64,000 nucleotides of DNA from Streptomyces triculaminicus. Its GTDB lineage: Bacteria > Actinomycetota > Actinomycetes > Streptomycetales > Streptomycetaceae. The position numbers were made by a program, and so were the translations under genes. Shown piece after piece: positions 9,392 through 18,203 of this stretch (position 1 is the first letter of the stretch; each line of letters starts with the position of its first letter). The DNA lies in contig NZ_JAFMOF010000004.1 of NCBI RefSeq assembly GCF_017349075.1, positions 62,001-126,000 of the forward strand, read 5' to 3'. The notes below the pieces were generated by a model that saw nothing but the letters and a program-made list of their open reading frames with translations, made no database searches and had not been told where the DNA came from.

Positions 9392-9429
9392 GCGCCGGGC
9401 GGGGCGGGGATCCCCGCCCCGCCCGGTGC
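9392..9429. terminator. Strong bidirectional terminator
   Basis: Bases 9395-9426 form a perfect 32-bp palindrome, GC-rich and centred on GGATCC, extendable to 9392-9429 with one G-T pair. It lies in the 55-bp gap between the convergent M28 peptidase and the SLATT-like gene. Confidence 0.75.
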
Positions 9430-9438
9430 GCGGCTCCG

Positions 9439-10382
9439 CTATTCGGTGGTCCACTTGATCATCCACGTGTCGTTGAGCACCGAGATGACCCGCTCGCAGC
9501 GGGCGACGAACGCGTCGTCCGCCTCCGGGCCGCCGTCCCCGCCGTCGCCCGCGCCCCGGCGGGCCACCAGGCGCCGCAGCTCGTCCGCCGTCCGCGCGTA
9601 CTCCATCTCCTGGAAGGCGTACTTGGCCGCCACGCCGTGCGCGCTGACCGCCGCCCCGGCGGTGACCACGACGGCCACCCAGGCGGCGGCCCCTCCACCT
9701 CCAGCCCGCCCGCCAGCGCGCCGAGCACCGCCCCGGCCGCCCCCAGGGCGAACTCCACACGGCGTACCACCGCCACCTTGCGCCCCATCTCGCCGGCCTT
9801 GGGCCGGTAGTAGCCGTCTATCTGACGCCGCACCCGCAGCGCGACATAGGAGTCGACGTCCGAGACCGCGGGCAGCGCACGCGTCACCGGCACGATGCCC
9901 CGGGTGTGCGGCAGCAGGTCCACCGCGGCCGATTCCACGCGCTCCGTACGCTCCCGCAGCGCCCGCCCGGCGCCGGCGCCCCGGTACGGCGACACCCCTG
10001 CCAGGCAGCTGTACACCTCGTTCTTCAGCGCCTCGGCGGCCGACCGCGTCCTGGTCCACCGCTGGACCGCCTGCGGCCCGGCCCGCTGCCCCACGACGGG
10101 CACCAGCCCCACCGCGACGGCCGCGAGAAAGGCCAGCGCCCTGCCGAGCGACGGCCGGTCGGCCAGCGTCTGGGACGCGGCCGTCCCGAACAGCGCCCCG
10201 GCGATGCCCAGCAGCAACGACGCGGTTCTCGCCCGCTCGATCGTCCGCTTGAGCCGGTTCGCGGCCTGGGACCACACACTCTGCCGGTCCCACGCCTCCG
10301 CCGCCACGGCCGCCGTCTCCCCCGCATCGTCCACGACGGCGATTGTGGCGGACCGCGGACCACGAGCAAAAGATGTGCGCAT
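9439..10382 (-). pseudogene. DUF4231/SLATT-like membrane protein, apparent frameshift
   Basis: The first about 220 residues, read from 10382, contain a helix, two transmembrane segments (ASLLLGIAGALFGTAAS and ALAFLAAVAVGLVPVVG), a soluble alpha region and a third hydrophobic stretch (FALGAAGAVLGALAGG). The expected continuation (AAAWVAVVVTAG, then YAFQEMEYARTADELRRL and CERVISVLNDTWMIKW at the end) is in another frame. Adding one G to the G4 run at 9690-9693 restores a roughly 314-aa protein. The pattern and the EVISV..WM.KW-type ending fit DUF4231, a SLATT-related family. SLATT proteins are predicted membrane effectors of nucleotide-driven conflict systems. It diverges from the NACHT operon, so it may be a disabled (or miscalled) effector. 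Confidence 0.72.
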
Positions 10383-10488
10383 CCCAGGAGTTCAGGGGGG
10401 CGGTGGGCGTACCGTGAGGCCCCGGGGGACGCCTGCCCGAGCCGGGCCGGCGCGGACGGCGGGGTCTCCCGTGGACCAGGAGGAGACC
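10383..10488. promoter_or_regulatory. Divergent promoter region of the conflict island
   Basis: A 106-bp region between the SLATT-like gene (minus) and the NACHT operon (plus). It contains the AGGAGG ribosome site of the NACHT gene (10480-10485). No convincing -10/-35 pair was found by eye. The short shared region suggests co-regulation of the two transcription units. Confidence 0.4.
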
Positions 10489-13293
10489 ATGCTCGACCCC
10501 CAGCCCGTGCGTCCCGCCACGGTCATCGCCGGTGACCGCGAGTTCAGCGGAAGCTTCCTGACGCCCGCCCTGGTACTGACCGCGGCCCACCCGCTCGAGG
10601 GCCATCGCGTCACGGTGACCTCGCCGGATTCCTCCGGCCCTGTCGCCTGCGACGTCGTCTGGCGCCATCCGACCGCGGACGCGGCGCTGCTGCGGCTGCG
10701 AGAGCCCGGGAGCGGTCCCGTCGACGTGCGGTGGGCGGACCTGCCCCCTGGGGAGACGGTGCGGTGCTCGGTGGCCGGGCCGCGCTCCCGCCGGGAGGGG
10801 CTCCTCAGCGCACCGGCCACCCGGTGGCTCGCAGAGGCCGCGGCTCACCAGGTCGGGCGTGCGGTGGCCACGTACCTGCTGGAGCTGCTCGACACCTCCG
10901 AGTCACGCGGCGGAGGCCCGAGCCGCCCGGCCACCGCGGCATGGGCCGGTGCGGCCGTCTTCACCGGCATCGCCCTGGCCGGTGTGATCACCGCCGCCCG
11001 CACTCCCGCGCCGCGGCGCATCGAAGTCACCCCGGTCCGCACACTCTTGGCGGACAGCGAGTTCGTCGGCGTCCTGCGGGAGCACGGCTGCCCCGTGCCA
11101 CCCGACTGGCAGATGCCCGTCACCGACCCGGACGCCGATTTCGAACGTACATTCGCAGAATATGTCGTGGACTGCTACGACCAGATCGCTCTCTCCGGCC
11201 TCGACCTCTCCGGCGAGCCGGTCACCTGGCCGCTGGAGGCGACCTACCTGGAGCTGCTCGTCGTTGACGAGAGCGAGGAAGAGGACGGCACAGGTACCTC
11301 AGTGGAACAGGCGCTGGCCGGGCGGGAACGGGTCCTGTTGCGCGGCGGTGCCGGGGCCGGCAAGACCACGCTGCTGCGGCGGCTGGCCCTGGCAGCGGCG
11401 CGCCGGGACGCAGCCGCCTCGCCTGCGTTTCTCCACGGCCTGGTGCCCTTCCTGCTGCCGGTCCCGTTCCTGGTGCGGGAGCCGGCGCTGCCACGGCCGG
11501 ACGAGTTGCTCCACGCGACCGGCTCCCCGCAGGCCGACGGGGCCCCACCGGGGTGGGTGCACCGGGTCCTCGGCGCCGGCCGCGGCCTGATGCTCGTCGA
11601 CGGCATCGACCGGGTGAGGGCGGTCGACCGGCACAGGATCCGCGCCTGGCTGAACGACCTGATCGCCACCTTCCCCGGAAACCGGTGGATCGTCACCTCC
11701 CGCCCGTCCGCCGTGGCCGAGTCGTGGCTGGCCCCGCAGGGCTTCACAGAACTCGTCCTGGCCCCCATGACGCGACGGGACGTCCAGGCGTTCGTCCACC
11801 GCTGGTTCGAGATGGCCCGCGAAGCCACCCTGGACGCCCGGGACCGGGCGCGCGTCGAGGACTTGCGGGAGTCCCTGACGATCGCTCTCGCCACCCGGCG
11901 GGAACTCGCCGGGCTGGCCACCAGCCCCCTGATGTGCGCTCTGCTCTGCGCCAACCACGTCGACCGCGGCGGGCGTCTGCCCACCCGGAGGATGGACCTC
12001 TACCGGGCCGTCCTCGAGATGCTGCTCTCCCGCCGCGATGAGGAGCGTGGCATCGGAGCACCGGAGGGAGTCCTTCTCTCCGTCGAGGAGCAGACGCAAC
12101 TCCTGCAGCGCATCGCCTACTGGCTGGTGCGCAACCTCTCGACCGAGATCAGTGCCGCGCATGCCGTCGCCCTCATCGAAGGGGCCTTGCCCGCCATGCC
12201 GCGGGTGGCCGGCGAGGGCGACGCGGAACGTATCCTGCGGCACCTCCTCGCCCGCAGCGGCCTGCTGACCCTGCGCGGGGAGTCGGTGGGCTTCGTCCAC
12301 CGGACGTTCCAGGACTACCTCGCCGCGCGGGCCGCCGTCGAAGTGGAGGACATTGATCTGCTGGTCTCCCACGCCCACGAGGAACAGTGGCAGGACGTCG
12401 TCCGCCTGGCCGTCGGGCACGCCCGGTCCCAGTCAAGGGCCAAGCTGCTCGACGGTCTCGTCGCCCGTGGCGACGCGAAACCGGAGCACCGCGCGCGTCT
12501 GCATCTCCTGGCGGCGGCCTGCCTGGAGTACGCCGTCGAGCTCGACCCCACGGTCCGGCACCGGGTGGAGCGACGGGCGGCGGCCCTCGTGCCGCCCCAC
12601 GGGCTCGCCGACGCCCTCGCGCTCGCCAAGGTCGGCCCCCTCGTCCTGGAGCTGTTGCCCGGCCCGGAGACGATCGATCCCTACGGCCATGAAGCCGCCA
12701 TGGTCGTACGCACCGCCGAACTGATCGGCGGAGAGGCCGCCGAACTGCTCATCCGCCGCTTTCCGCCGGCGACGCGCGGCGCGGCGCGGGCCGGAGCTTC
12801 CAGGGTCCCCGGCCCCTCGGCCGTGCCCACGGTGCCCGTCGAATCCTGGACCACGACGCCCGGTGCGGCCGGTCCCGCACGGCGCGTCGCCTGCCGGGGC
12901 GACACGACCGACTTCTCGGCCCTGCGCGCTCTCCCGCTGCTCCACACCCTCACGATCAGTGGTAACACCTCTCTCACCCGCCTCGACGAGGTGCTCCGCG
13001 GCCTGAAGGCGCTGCGCACGCTGGTCCTGTCCGACTGCCCGGGCCTGCGGGACCTGTCCGCCGTCGCCCGCACGGGAGTGGTCTTCCTCGAGATCTCCCC
13101 GTACCCCGGGGCCGCCGCGCTCGCCGCCCTGGCCAGGTCGCGCTGGCTGCGGGCGGTCTACCTGCCCGGCCTCGGGGCGGACTGCCCGGAAGCGCGGGAG
13201 CTGGCGGCCCTGTTGCCCGGCGTCGCCCTTTTCGCCGGTTCCCGCATCCCCGCCCCACCGGGCGGCGGAACCCCGCAGAATGAGGAGCCGTGA
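10489..13293 (+). CDS. Trypsin-like/TM/NACHT STAND ATPase with C-terminal leucine-rich segment
   Basis: A 934-aa protein, first gene of a five-gene operon. Residues 1-110 look like the first half of a trypsin-like domain: SFLTPALVLTAAH gives His34 and HPTADAALLRL gives Asp64, but no GDSGG serine motif follows. Residues about 150-170 form one transmembrane helix. The NACHT module follows: Walker A GGAGAGKT (286-293), Walker B LMLVDGID (367-374; the usual second acidic residue is Arg375), sensor VTSRPS (402-407) and the helical GLATSPLMC segment. The last 100 residues have LRR-like repeats (LHTLTISGNTSL, LRTLVLSDCPGL). STAND ATPases of this kind act as threat sensors. The AGGAGG site fixes the ATG. 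It overlaps the MoxR gene by 4 bp. Confidence 0.88.
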   Translation: MLDPQPVRPATVIAGDREFSGSFLTPALVLTAAHPLEGHRVTVTSPDSSGPVACDVVWRHPTADAALLRLREPGSGPVDVRWADLPPGETVRCSVAGPRSRREGLLSAPATRWLAEAAAHQVGRAVATYLLELLDTSESRGGGPSRPATAAWAGAAVFTGIALAGVITAARTPAPRRIEVTPVRTLLADSEFVGVLREHGCPVPPDWQMPVTDPDADFERTFAEYVVDCYDQIALSGLDLSGEPVTWPLEATYLELLVVDESEEEDGTGTSVEQALAGRERVLLRGGAGAGKTTLLRRLALAAARRDAAASPAFLHGLVPFLLPVPFLVREPALPRPDELLHATGSPQADGAPPGWVHRVLGAGRGLMLVDGIDRVRAVDRHRIRAWLNDLIATFPGNRWIVTSRPSAVAESWLAPQGFTELVLAPMTRRDVQAFVHRWFEMAREATLDARDRARVEDLRESLTIALATRRELAGLATSPLMCALLCANHVDRGGRLPTRRMDLYRAVLEMLLSRRDEERGIGAPEGVLLSVEEQTQLLQRIAYWLVRNLSTEISAAHAVALIEGALPAMPRVAGEGDAERILRHLLARSGLLTLRGESVGFVHRTFQDYLAARAAVEVEDIDLLVSHAHEEQWQDVVRLAVGHARSQSRAKLLDGLVARGDAKPEHRARLHLLAAACLEYAVELDPTVRHRVERRAAALVPPHGLADALALAKVGPLVLELLPGPETIDPYGHEAAMVVRTAELIGGEAAELLIRRFPPATRGAARAGASRVPGPSAVPTVPVESWTTTPGAAGPARRVACRGDTTDFSALRALPLLHTLTISGNTSLTRLDEVLRGLKALRTLVLSDCPGLRDLSAVARTGVVFLEISPYPGAAALAALARSRWLRAVYLPGLGADCPEARELAALLPGVALFAGSRIPAPPGGGTPQNEEP

Positions 13294-14282
13294 CTTCCCA
13301 GCGCCGAGCACCGAACCACGAGGGCTCCCCGGAAGGCCCCGAACTCCGTTACACGAAGGAGTTCGACCCCCGGCGGCAGGAGACGGGTCCGGCCGTGGGC
13401 GGCGCGCCGGCCGGGTCGGCCCCGACGGGCGCCCCCGGCGCCGATCGCTACGCCTCCGACGACCAGGTCTACGTCTTCGACGACCCCGACCTCGTGCTCG
13501 CGGTCAACGTCGCGCTCAAGGCCGGCCGGCCGCTACTGCTGTTCGGCCCGCCGGGATCGGGCAAGTCCTCGCTCGCGCCCAACGTGGCCAGGATCCTCGG
13601 CCTGCCGTACTACGCCCACGTGGTGACGGCCCGCACCGAACCGGAGGACCTGCTCTGGCGCTTCGACGCCCTCAGGCGGCTCAACGACGCGCAGGCCGGC
13701 GAGCTCGACCCCGACATCGCGACGTACTACACCAAGGGCCCGCTCTGGCGCGCCTTCGAGGACGGCGGCACCGGGCGCCGTTCCGTCGTCCTCATCGACG
13801 AGATCGACAAGGCCGATCCCGACCTGCCCAACAGCCTGCTGGGCCCGCTCGGCTCCCTGTCCTTCCCCGCGCCCTGGAGCACCGGCGAGGAGGCCGGAAC
13901 GGAGCAATTGGTAGCGGTTCGGGAAGAACACGCGCCGCTCGTGGTCGTCACCACCAACGACGAGCGGGAGCTCCCCCGGCCGTTCCTGCGCCGCTGCATC
14001 GTCTTCAAGCTGAGCCCTCCCACCAGGAGCCACCTGCTGAGCGTCGCCCGCGGCCACCTCGGCCACCGCTACGACGATGAGCTGGCGGCGCGGGTCGCCG
14101 ACCACATCTTCGCCCTGCGCGACGGACTGGAGGACCGCGCCGACGGTCCTGGTACGGCGGAGTACCTCGACGCCCTCAAGGCCAGCCAGCAGCTGGGGGT
14201 GCTGCCCGGTTCCCCGGAGTGGCGCGTCCTGGAGAACGTCGCGCTGCGGAAGGGGCGCGCGGGAGCGGAGCCCGGCGCATGA
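13290..14282 (+). CDS. MoxR-family AAA+ ATPase
   Basis: A 330-aa AAA+ ATPase starting at a GTG that overlaps the NACHT stop (GTGA), with GAGGAG upstream. A disordered N-terminal 55 residues precede the ATPase core: Walker A GPPGSGKS (86-93), Walker B VVLIDEID (166-173), sensor 1 VTTNDERELP (220-229) and the arginine finger in FLRRC (232-236). MoxR ATPases typically remodel partners through vWA proteins, and the next gene encodes a vWA-like protein. In conflict islands this pair, together with a third associated protein, forms the 'ternary' NTP-dependent systems described by Aravind and colleagues. Family is certain; the role here is inferred from context. Confidence 0.92.
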   Translation: MTSQRRAPNHEGSPEGPELRYTKEFDPRRQETGPAVGGAPAGSAPTGAPGADRYASDDQVYVFDDPDLVLAVNVALKAGRPLLLFGPPGSGKSSLAPNVARILGLPYYAHVVTARTEPEDLLWRFDALRRLNDAQAGELDPDIATYYTKGPLWRAFEDGGTGRRSVVLIDEIDKADPDLPNSLLGPLGSLSFPAPWSTGEEAGTEQLVAVREEHAPLVVVTTNDERELPRPFLRRCIVFKLSPPTRSHLLSVARGHLGHRYDDELAARVADHIFALRDGLEDRADGPGTAEYLDALKASQQLGVLPGSPEWRVLENVALRKGRAGAEPGA

Positions 14283-15424
14283 GCGGGCGGGGCGAGGTGT
14301 GCCTGGGCGACCTGGTCAGGGTCATGGCCGGGCTGCGCCCGCGGGACGAGCACACGGCGGCGGTCATGGCGGCTCTCCTTGGCGGGGGGCACTCACCGGC
14401 CCCGGCGGCTCCGCGCGGGACACCGGCCCGGCCGGATCCCGTGCCGGGGACGGCGAGCACGCCGGAGTCCTCGTCCGCCTCCCGTGGTGTGCTCGCCCCG
14501 GTGCGGCCGGGGCTGGGAGCGACGGCCGTACCGACGACCATCCCCTCCCCGCCGGCCGCCGACGCCGCGGACGACACCGGCGACCCGCCCGCTGACGAAC
14601 CGCCCGACGGTGGCGGCGCGGCCCCGGAGGACGGCACGCCCGGCCCTCCTGTACGGCTGGCGGAGCGGCGCCTGGACTTCTCGCTCGTGTCCGCCGCGGG
14701 CCCCCGGCGTACCGTCGAAAGGCCCGGCCCCGGGACGGCCGCGGCGGACATCGCGCCGGACCTGCTCGAGTTCGCCTCCGCCCCGTACGCACTGCCCTAC
14801 GAGCCGCCGTGGACCCCGGACTGGGCGCGCGGTGTCATGTTCGCCGCCGTCGCCACGCCGGTCGCCGGGCGGGAGCTCGACCAGCGGGCCCTGCTGTGCC
14901 GCGTCGCACGCAACGACGCGATCCGCGCCGTTCCCCGGCGGCTTCGCCTGAGCACCCGGCGCGGCGCACAACTGCTGCTGGACCACGGTGCGGGCATGAC
15001 CCCGTTCCGGGACGACCGGCTGTGGCTGCGTGAGTTGCTGGGCAACGTCGCGGGACGGGACCGGGTCGAGGTGCTGCGGTTCCGGGGGGTGCCCGGCCGC
15101 GGCGTCGTGCGGCGCGATCCGCTCGACCTTCAGGAGTACCGGCCGCCGCCACCGGGGACGCCGGTGCTGCTGGTGTCCGATCTGGGTCTGCTGCGGCCGC
15201 CGTTCGCGGGCCGGTCCGCCGCCCGCCCCGGGGAGTGGCGGGACTTCGTCGACACCGTGCTGCGAGGCGGCTGTCCGGTGGTGTGCCTGACCCCGTACGA
15301 ACCCGCCGCCTACCCGGCCGCCCTGCGCGAGAGGGTGGCCTTCATTGCTCTCGACCGGCGCATCTCCTTGCGGCACGCCAAGGAGGCCACCTCGGGGGTC
15401 CGGCGCCATCTGGAGGGCCGGTGA
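14279..15424 (+). CDS. vWA-like MoxR partner protein with degenerate MIDAS
   Basis: A 381-aa protein coupled by ATGA to the MoxR gene. Residues 1-35 form a small helical head (GDLVRVMAGLRPRDE). Residues 36-130 are a Pro/Ala/Asp-rich disordered linker. From about 150 onward a Rossmann-like order is seen: LLLDHGAGMTPF (Asp235) occupies the position of the vWA DxSxS metal site, and PVLLVSDLGLL (Asp301) resembles the later vWA strand, followed by CPVVCLTPYEP. The serines of the MIDAS are not conserved, so metal binding may be lost. The assignment rests on position next to MoxR plus these patterns, and is less certain than its neighbours. Confidence 0.65.
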   Translation: MSGRGEVCLGDLVRVMAGLRPRDEHTAAVMAALLGGGHSPAPAAPRGTPARPDPVPGTASTPESSSASRGVLAPVRPGLGATAVPTTIPSPPAADAADDTGDPPADEPPDGGGAAPEDGTPGPPVRLAERRLDFSLVSAAGPRRTVERPGPGTAAADIAPDLLEFASAPYALPYEPPWTPDWARGVMFAAVATPVAGRELDQRALLCRVARNDAIRAVPRRLRLSTRRGAQLLLDHGAGMTPFRDDRLWLRELLGNVAGRDRVEVLRFRGVPGRGVVRRDPLDLQEYRPPPPGTPVLLVSDLGLLRPPFAGRSAARPGEWRDFVDTVLRGGCPVVCLTPYEPAAYPAALRERVAFIALDRRISLRHAKEATSGVRRHLEGR

Positions 15425-18198
15425 CGACGGATCCCCCGGCGCCCGACGAGGAGATGACCGCGTTCGTCGAGCGGCTGGCACGGCGGCGGCCCGAGCTCGT
15501 ACGGCTCGCGGAGTGCCTGTCCCTCGCGGCGGACGTGGAGCGGTCCCTGCTCCGGCGGGTACGGCTGCGCTTCCAGCCGCGGTCGTCCTCGGGCCTGGAG
15601 GCCGAGCTGTGGTTCTCGCCCCTGGTGGAGGCCGCCGGAGAGCACAGCCTCCAGCTGGATCCGGTCGCCGCGACCGTCCTGCGGCGCCGGCTCGCGTCGC
15701 GGCCGCGCGAGCACGTCGAAGCGGTGTGGGCCTGCACGCGGGAGGCCCATGCCGGCGCCCCGGCCGTCACCCGGTGGTTCGAGGAGCTGCTGTGGGTCGA
15801 CGTGTTCCCGGCCGCCGTCCCCGCCGCGCAGCTGGACGGGCGGTTGCGCCGGGTCCTGGCCGCGGTCGGCGCCGCCGGTGAGGCCGCGGACGAGCTCGGC
15901 CGCTGGGTGCTGCACTACGTGCCCCGGCTCCCGCCCTGGCTGCTGCGGCACGAGAACGCCCGGCGCATCCAGGTCGTCTCCTGCGAGCGCCTGGGGCTGG
16001 AACCCCCGCCCGACCCGTTCCCCCGCCCGGCCGTCACCGACGAGGAGGCCCGCGCCCTGGCGCGGCGCACCGTTCCGGTCGGTGTGTCGGCGCGCTCGGA
16101 CGGACTGGTGCTCAGCAGGCCGCCGGCACCGGGCAGCAGGACGGTGTTCGCGCCCGGGGCCCGCAAGGTGCGCCTCGAGGTGGTCAGCGCTTACGCCGGG
16201 GTGCCGGAGCCGGTCCGGCTGGAGGTCTGGGAGGACCAGAGCCTGCGTCTGCGCTTCGTCGTCGTCGAGCGCCTGGAAGCGGACGGGCGGCGGGTGATGA
16301 CACTCGCCCATCCCGGGTCGGCCGAGGAGGTGGCGGCGGCCATATCCGCCGAGGCGGGGGCCGTGCACTGTGCGGTGCTGCTCTCGGAGGGGGCGATCGT
16401 CCTGCACGGGCCGGACGGCACACCGGTCGGCAGCGTCCCCACCGGGGCGGACGCCCCGGCACGCCGCTCCCTCGCGCTGTCGCCCGGCGGTTCACTGCTC
16501 GCGTGGATCGAGGACGGGACGGCGCGTCAGCGGGACCTGACGACGGGACGGGAGGTGACCGTGGAACAGACCGGCCGTGCGGTGGTCGCCTGTCACTATC
16601 CGGCCGGAGGCGGGGAACTCGTCCTGACGTACGAACAGCAGGACCCCTCCGATCCCGGCCGGCCCGTCTGGGCCACCGACCGGGGGGACATCTGGGCCCG
16701 TGCGGAAGCAGGCGACGGCGAGGCCCCGGAGCCGGGCGCGCCGGTCCTCGTGGGGCACGCCCCGTGGCAGGTCACCTCCGTGGCCCGCAGCCCGGACGGC
16801 CGAACCGTGGCGGCGGTCGGCGGCGACGCCCGCCTGCTCCACTGGGAACTCCCTCCGGGCGGGGAGCCCGTGCCCCGGGAGACCCGGCTGGGCTTCTTCG
16901 CCGATCGCGTCTTCGCCCACGCGGACGGCGGCTGGACCGTGGCGGGCACCGGCGGTCCCCTGACGCTCACCACCGAGGACGGCGACCGCTACTTCATCAC
17001 GCCCGACACCGAGGACTGCGCGACGGCCGGTGACCTCGCCTCGTGGGCGCGCGGCTGTGTGGTGGCGGTGGCACGGTGGCCCGGCACCCACGACGGCGGG
17101 GAGGCCGGGCTCCGGCGGCTCGCCGACCGGCTGGAAGCGGCACGGGAGGACGGCGTGGACTGCCTTGCCGTCGGCCCCTTCCTCTTCACCCCGAGCGACG
17201 GCTCCCAGACGCCCGGCGCCCGCCGCGTGGTGCATCCGCCGGGCTGGGAGAGTTTCCCGGATCCCGGTGCTCTGCTGTCCGAGGCTCATCGGCGAGGCCT
17301 GCGGATCCTCGCCGACATCGAGCTGACCGCCGTCGCGGACGGCCCCGGCGATCCTCCGGTGGCGAGCGTGCTCGGCTTCGTCCGATGGTGGCTGGATCAC
17401 GGGCTGGACGGCGTGCGCGTCCTCGGCCGCCATGTCCCGCGGGGGCTGCTGACCGATCTCCGCCACCTCGTGGACGGCTACGACGAGCGCGTGCTGATGC
17501 GCGTCGAGGACATGTCCGAGCCCGGGACCACGACGGCCCTGTCCTTCTCCGCGTCCTGCCACGTGATGGCCGGCTCCTTCGTCACCACCCCGTTCCTGCT
17601 GTGGGCCGACGCGCACGACGCCAACCCGACCGCAGCGCACACGATATGGGGGGCCACCTCACTGTTGCTGAACGCGGCGGGACCAGGTGTCCAGTGGGGC
17701 TACCCCCTGCCCGCCGACGGCCTCGGCGACGAGCGGCGGCGGCTCGCGGCGGCCGTGCTGCTCGGGCTTCCCGGATGTCCCATGCTGCCGCTCGAGGTCC
17801 TGCGGGAGACGCCCGTGGCCGGGCTGCTGGCCGTGCGCCGCGACCACCTGGCGCTGACCCACGGCAGCGCCCGGCTCCTGGAGCCCGGAGTGCCCGGCGT
17901 GCCGGCGCTGGTGCGCGAGCACGGAAACGAGACGGTGCTGTGCCTGGTCAACGGCGCCGCGAGGGCCGAGACCAGGTGGGTGACGACGGCAAACCTGGGC
18001 GGCGGCCCGGGCCGGCTTCTGGACCTGCTGGAAGGCTCCGTGACCGAGTGTCCGGACGACGCCCCCGTACCGCTCACCGTGGAGGCCGGCGGCGTCCGGT
18101 GGCTGCAGTGGCTGCCGCCGGGCCCTCCGCGCCCCGGGACTTTCACCCGGCCCGTACCCGGCACGCCGCGCGTCCGCGCGTCCGACGTGCGGGAGTGA
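15421..18198 (+). CDS. Large MoxR/vWA-associated protein: helical head, propeller-like region, degenerate GH13 (amylase-like) domain
   Basis: A 925-aa protein starting at a GTG overlapping the vWA-like stop. Residues 1-210 are helical and rich in Arg and Leu (MTAFVERLARRRPELV), a probable system-specific adaptor. Residues about 330-520 hold WD40-like blades (SLALSPGGSLLAW, VARSPDGRTVAAVGGDARLLHW). Residues about 550-790 follow the GH13 TIM-barrel order: a YxxGF-like LAVGPFLFTPSDG, then RRGLRILADIEL, GLDGVRVLGRH (661-671), MRVEDMSEP (693-701) and WADAHDANP (728-736). The normal nucleophile Asp in GxRxD is Leu, so hydrolysis is unlikely. A C-terminal beta-domain (LVNGAAR) closes it. It probably recognises a glycan or acts as scaffold; that is inference. 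Confidence 0.7.
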   Translation: MTTDPPAPDEEMTAFVERLARRRPELVRLAECLSLAADVERSLLRRVRLRFQPRSSSGLEAELWFSPLVEAAGEHSLQLDPVAATVLRRRLASRPREHVEAVWACTREAHAGAPAVTRWFEELLWVDVFPAAVPAAQLDGRLRRVLAAVGAAGEAADELGRWVLHYVPRLPPWLLRHENARRIQVVSCERLGLEPPPDPFPRPAVTDEEARALARRTVPVGVSARSDGLVLSRPPAPGSRTVFAPGARKVRLEVVSAYAGVPEPVRLEVWEDQSLRLRFVVVERLEADGRRVMTLAHPGSAEEVAAAISAEAGAVHCAVLLSEGAIVLHGPDGTPVGSVPTGADAPARRSLALSPGGSLLAWIEDGTARQRDLTTGREVTVEQTGRAVVACHYPAGGGELVLTYEQQDPSDPGRPVWATDRGDIWARAEAGDGEAPEPGAPVLVGHAPWQVTSVARSPDGRTVAAVGGDARLLHWELPPGGEPVPRETRLGFFADRVFAHADGGWTVAGTGGPLTLTTEDGDRYFITPDTEDCATAGDLASWARGCVVAVARWPGTHDGGEAGLRRLADRLEAAREDGVDCLAVGPFLFTPSDGSQTPGARRVVHPPGWESFPDPGALLSEAHRRGLRILADIELTAVADGPGDPPVASVLGFVRWWLDHGLDGVRVLGRHVPRGLLTDLRHLVDGYDERVLMRVEDMSEPGTTTALSFSASCHVMAGSFVTTPFLLWADAHDANPTAAHTIWGATSLLLNAAGPGVQWGYPLPADGLGDERRRLAAAVLLGLPGCPMLPLEVLRETPVAGLLAVRRDHLALTHGSARLLEPGVPGVPALVREHGNETVLCLVNGAARAETRWVTTANLGGGPGRLLDLLEGSVTECPDDAPVPLTVEAGGVRWLQWLPPGPPRPGTFTRPVPGTPRVRASDVRE

Positions 18199-18203
18199 GC
18201 GCG

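Noticed and set aside
15421..18198. Reading the amylase-like protein as a starch/glycogen enzyme
   Set aside because: The catalytic nucleophile is missing and the operon partners are conflict proteins, so a metabolic amylase is unlikely.
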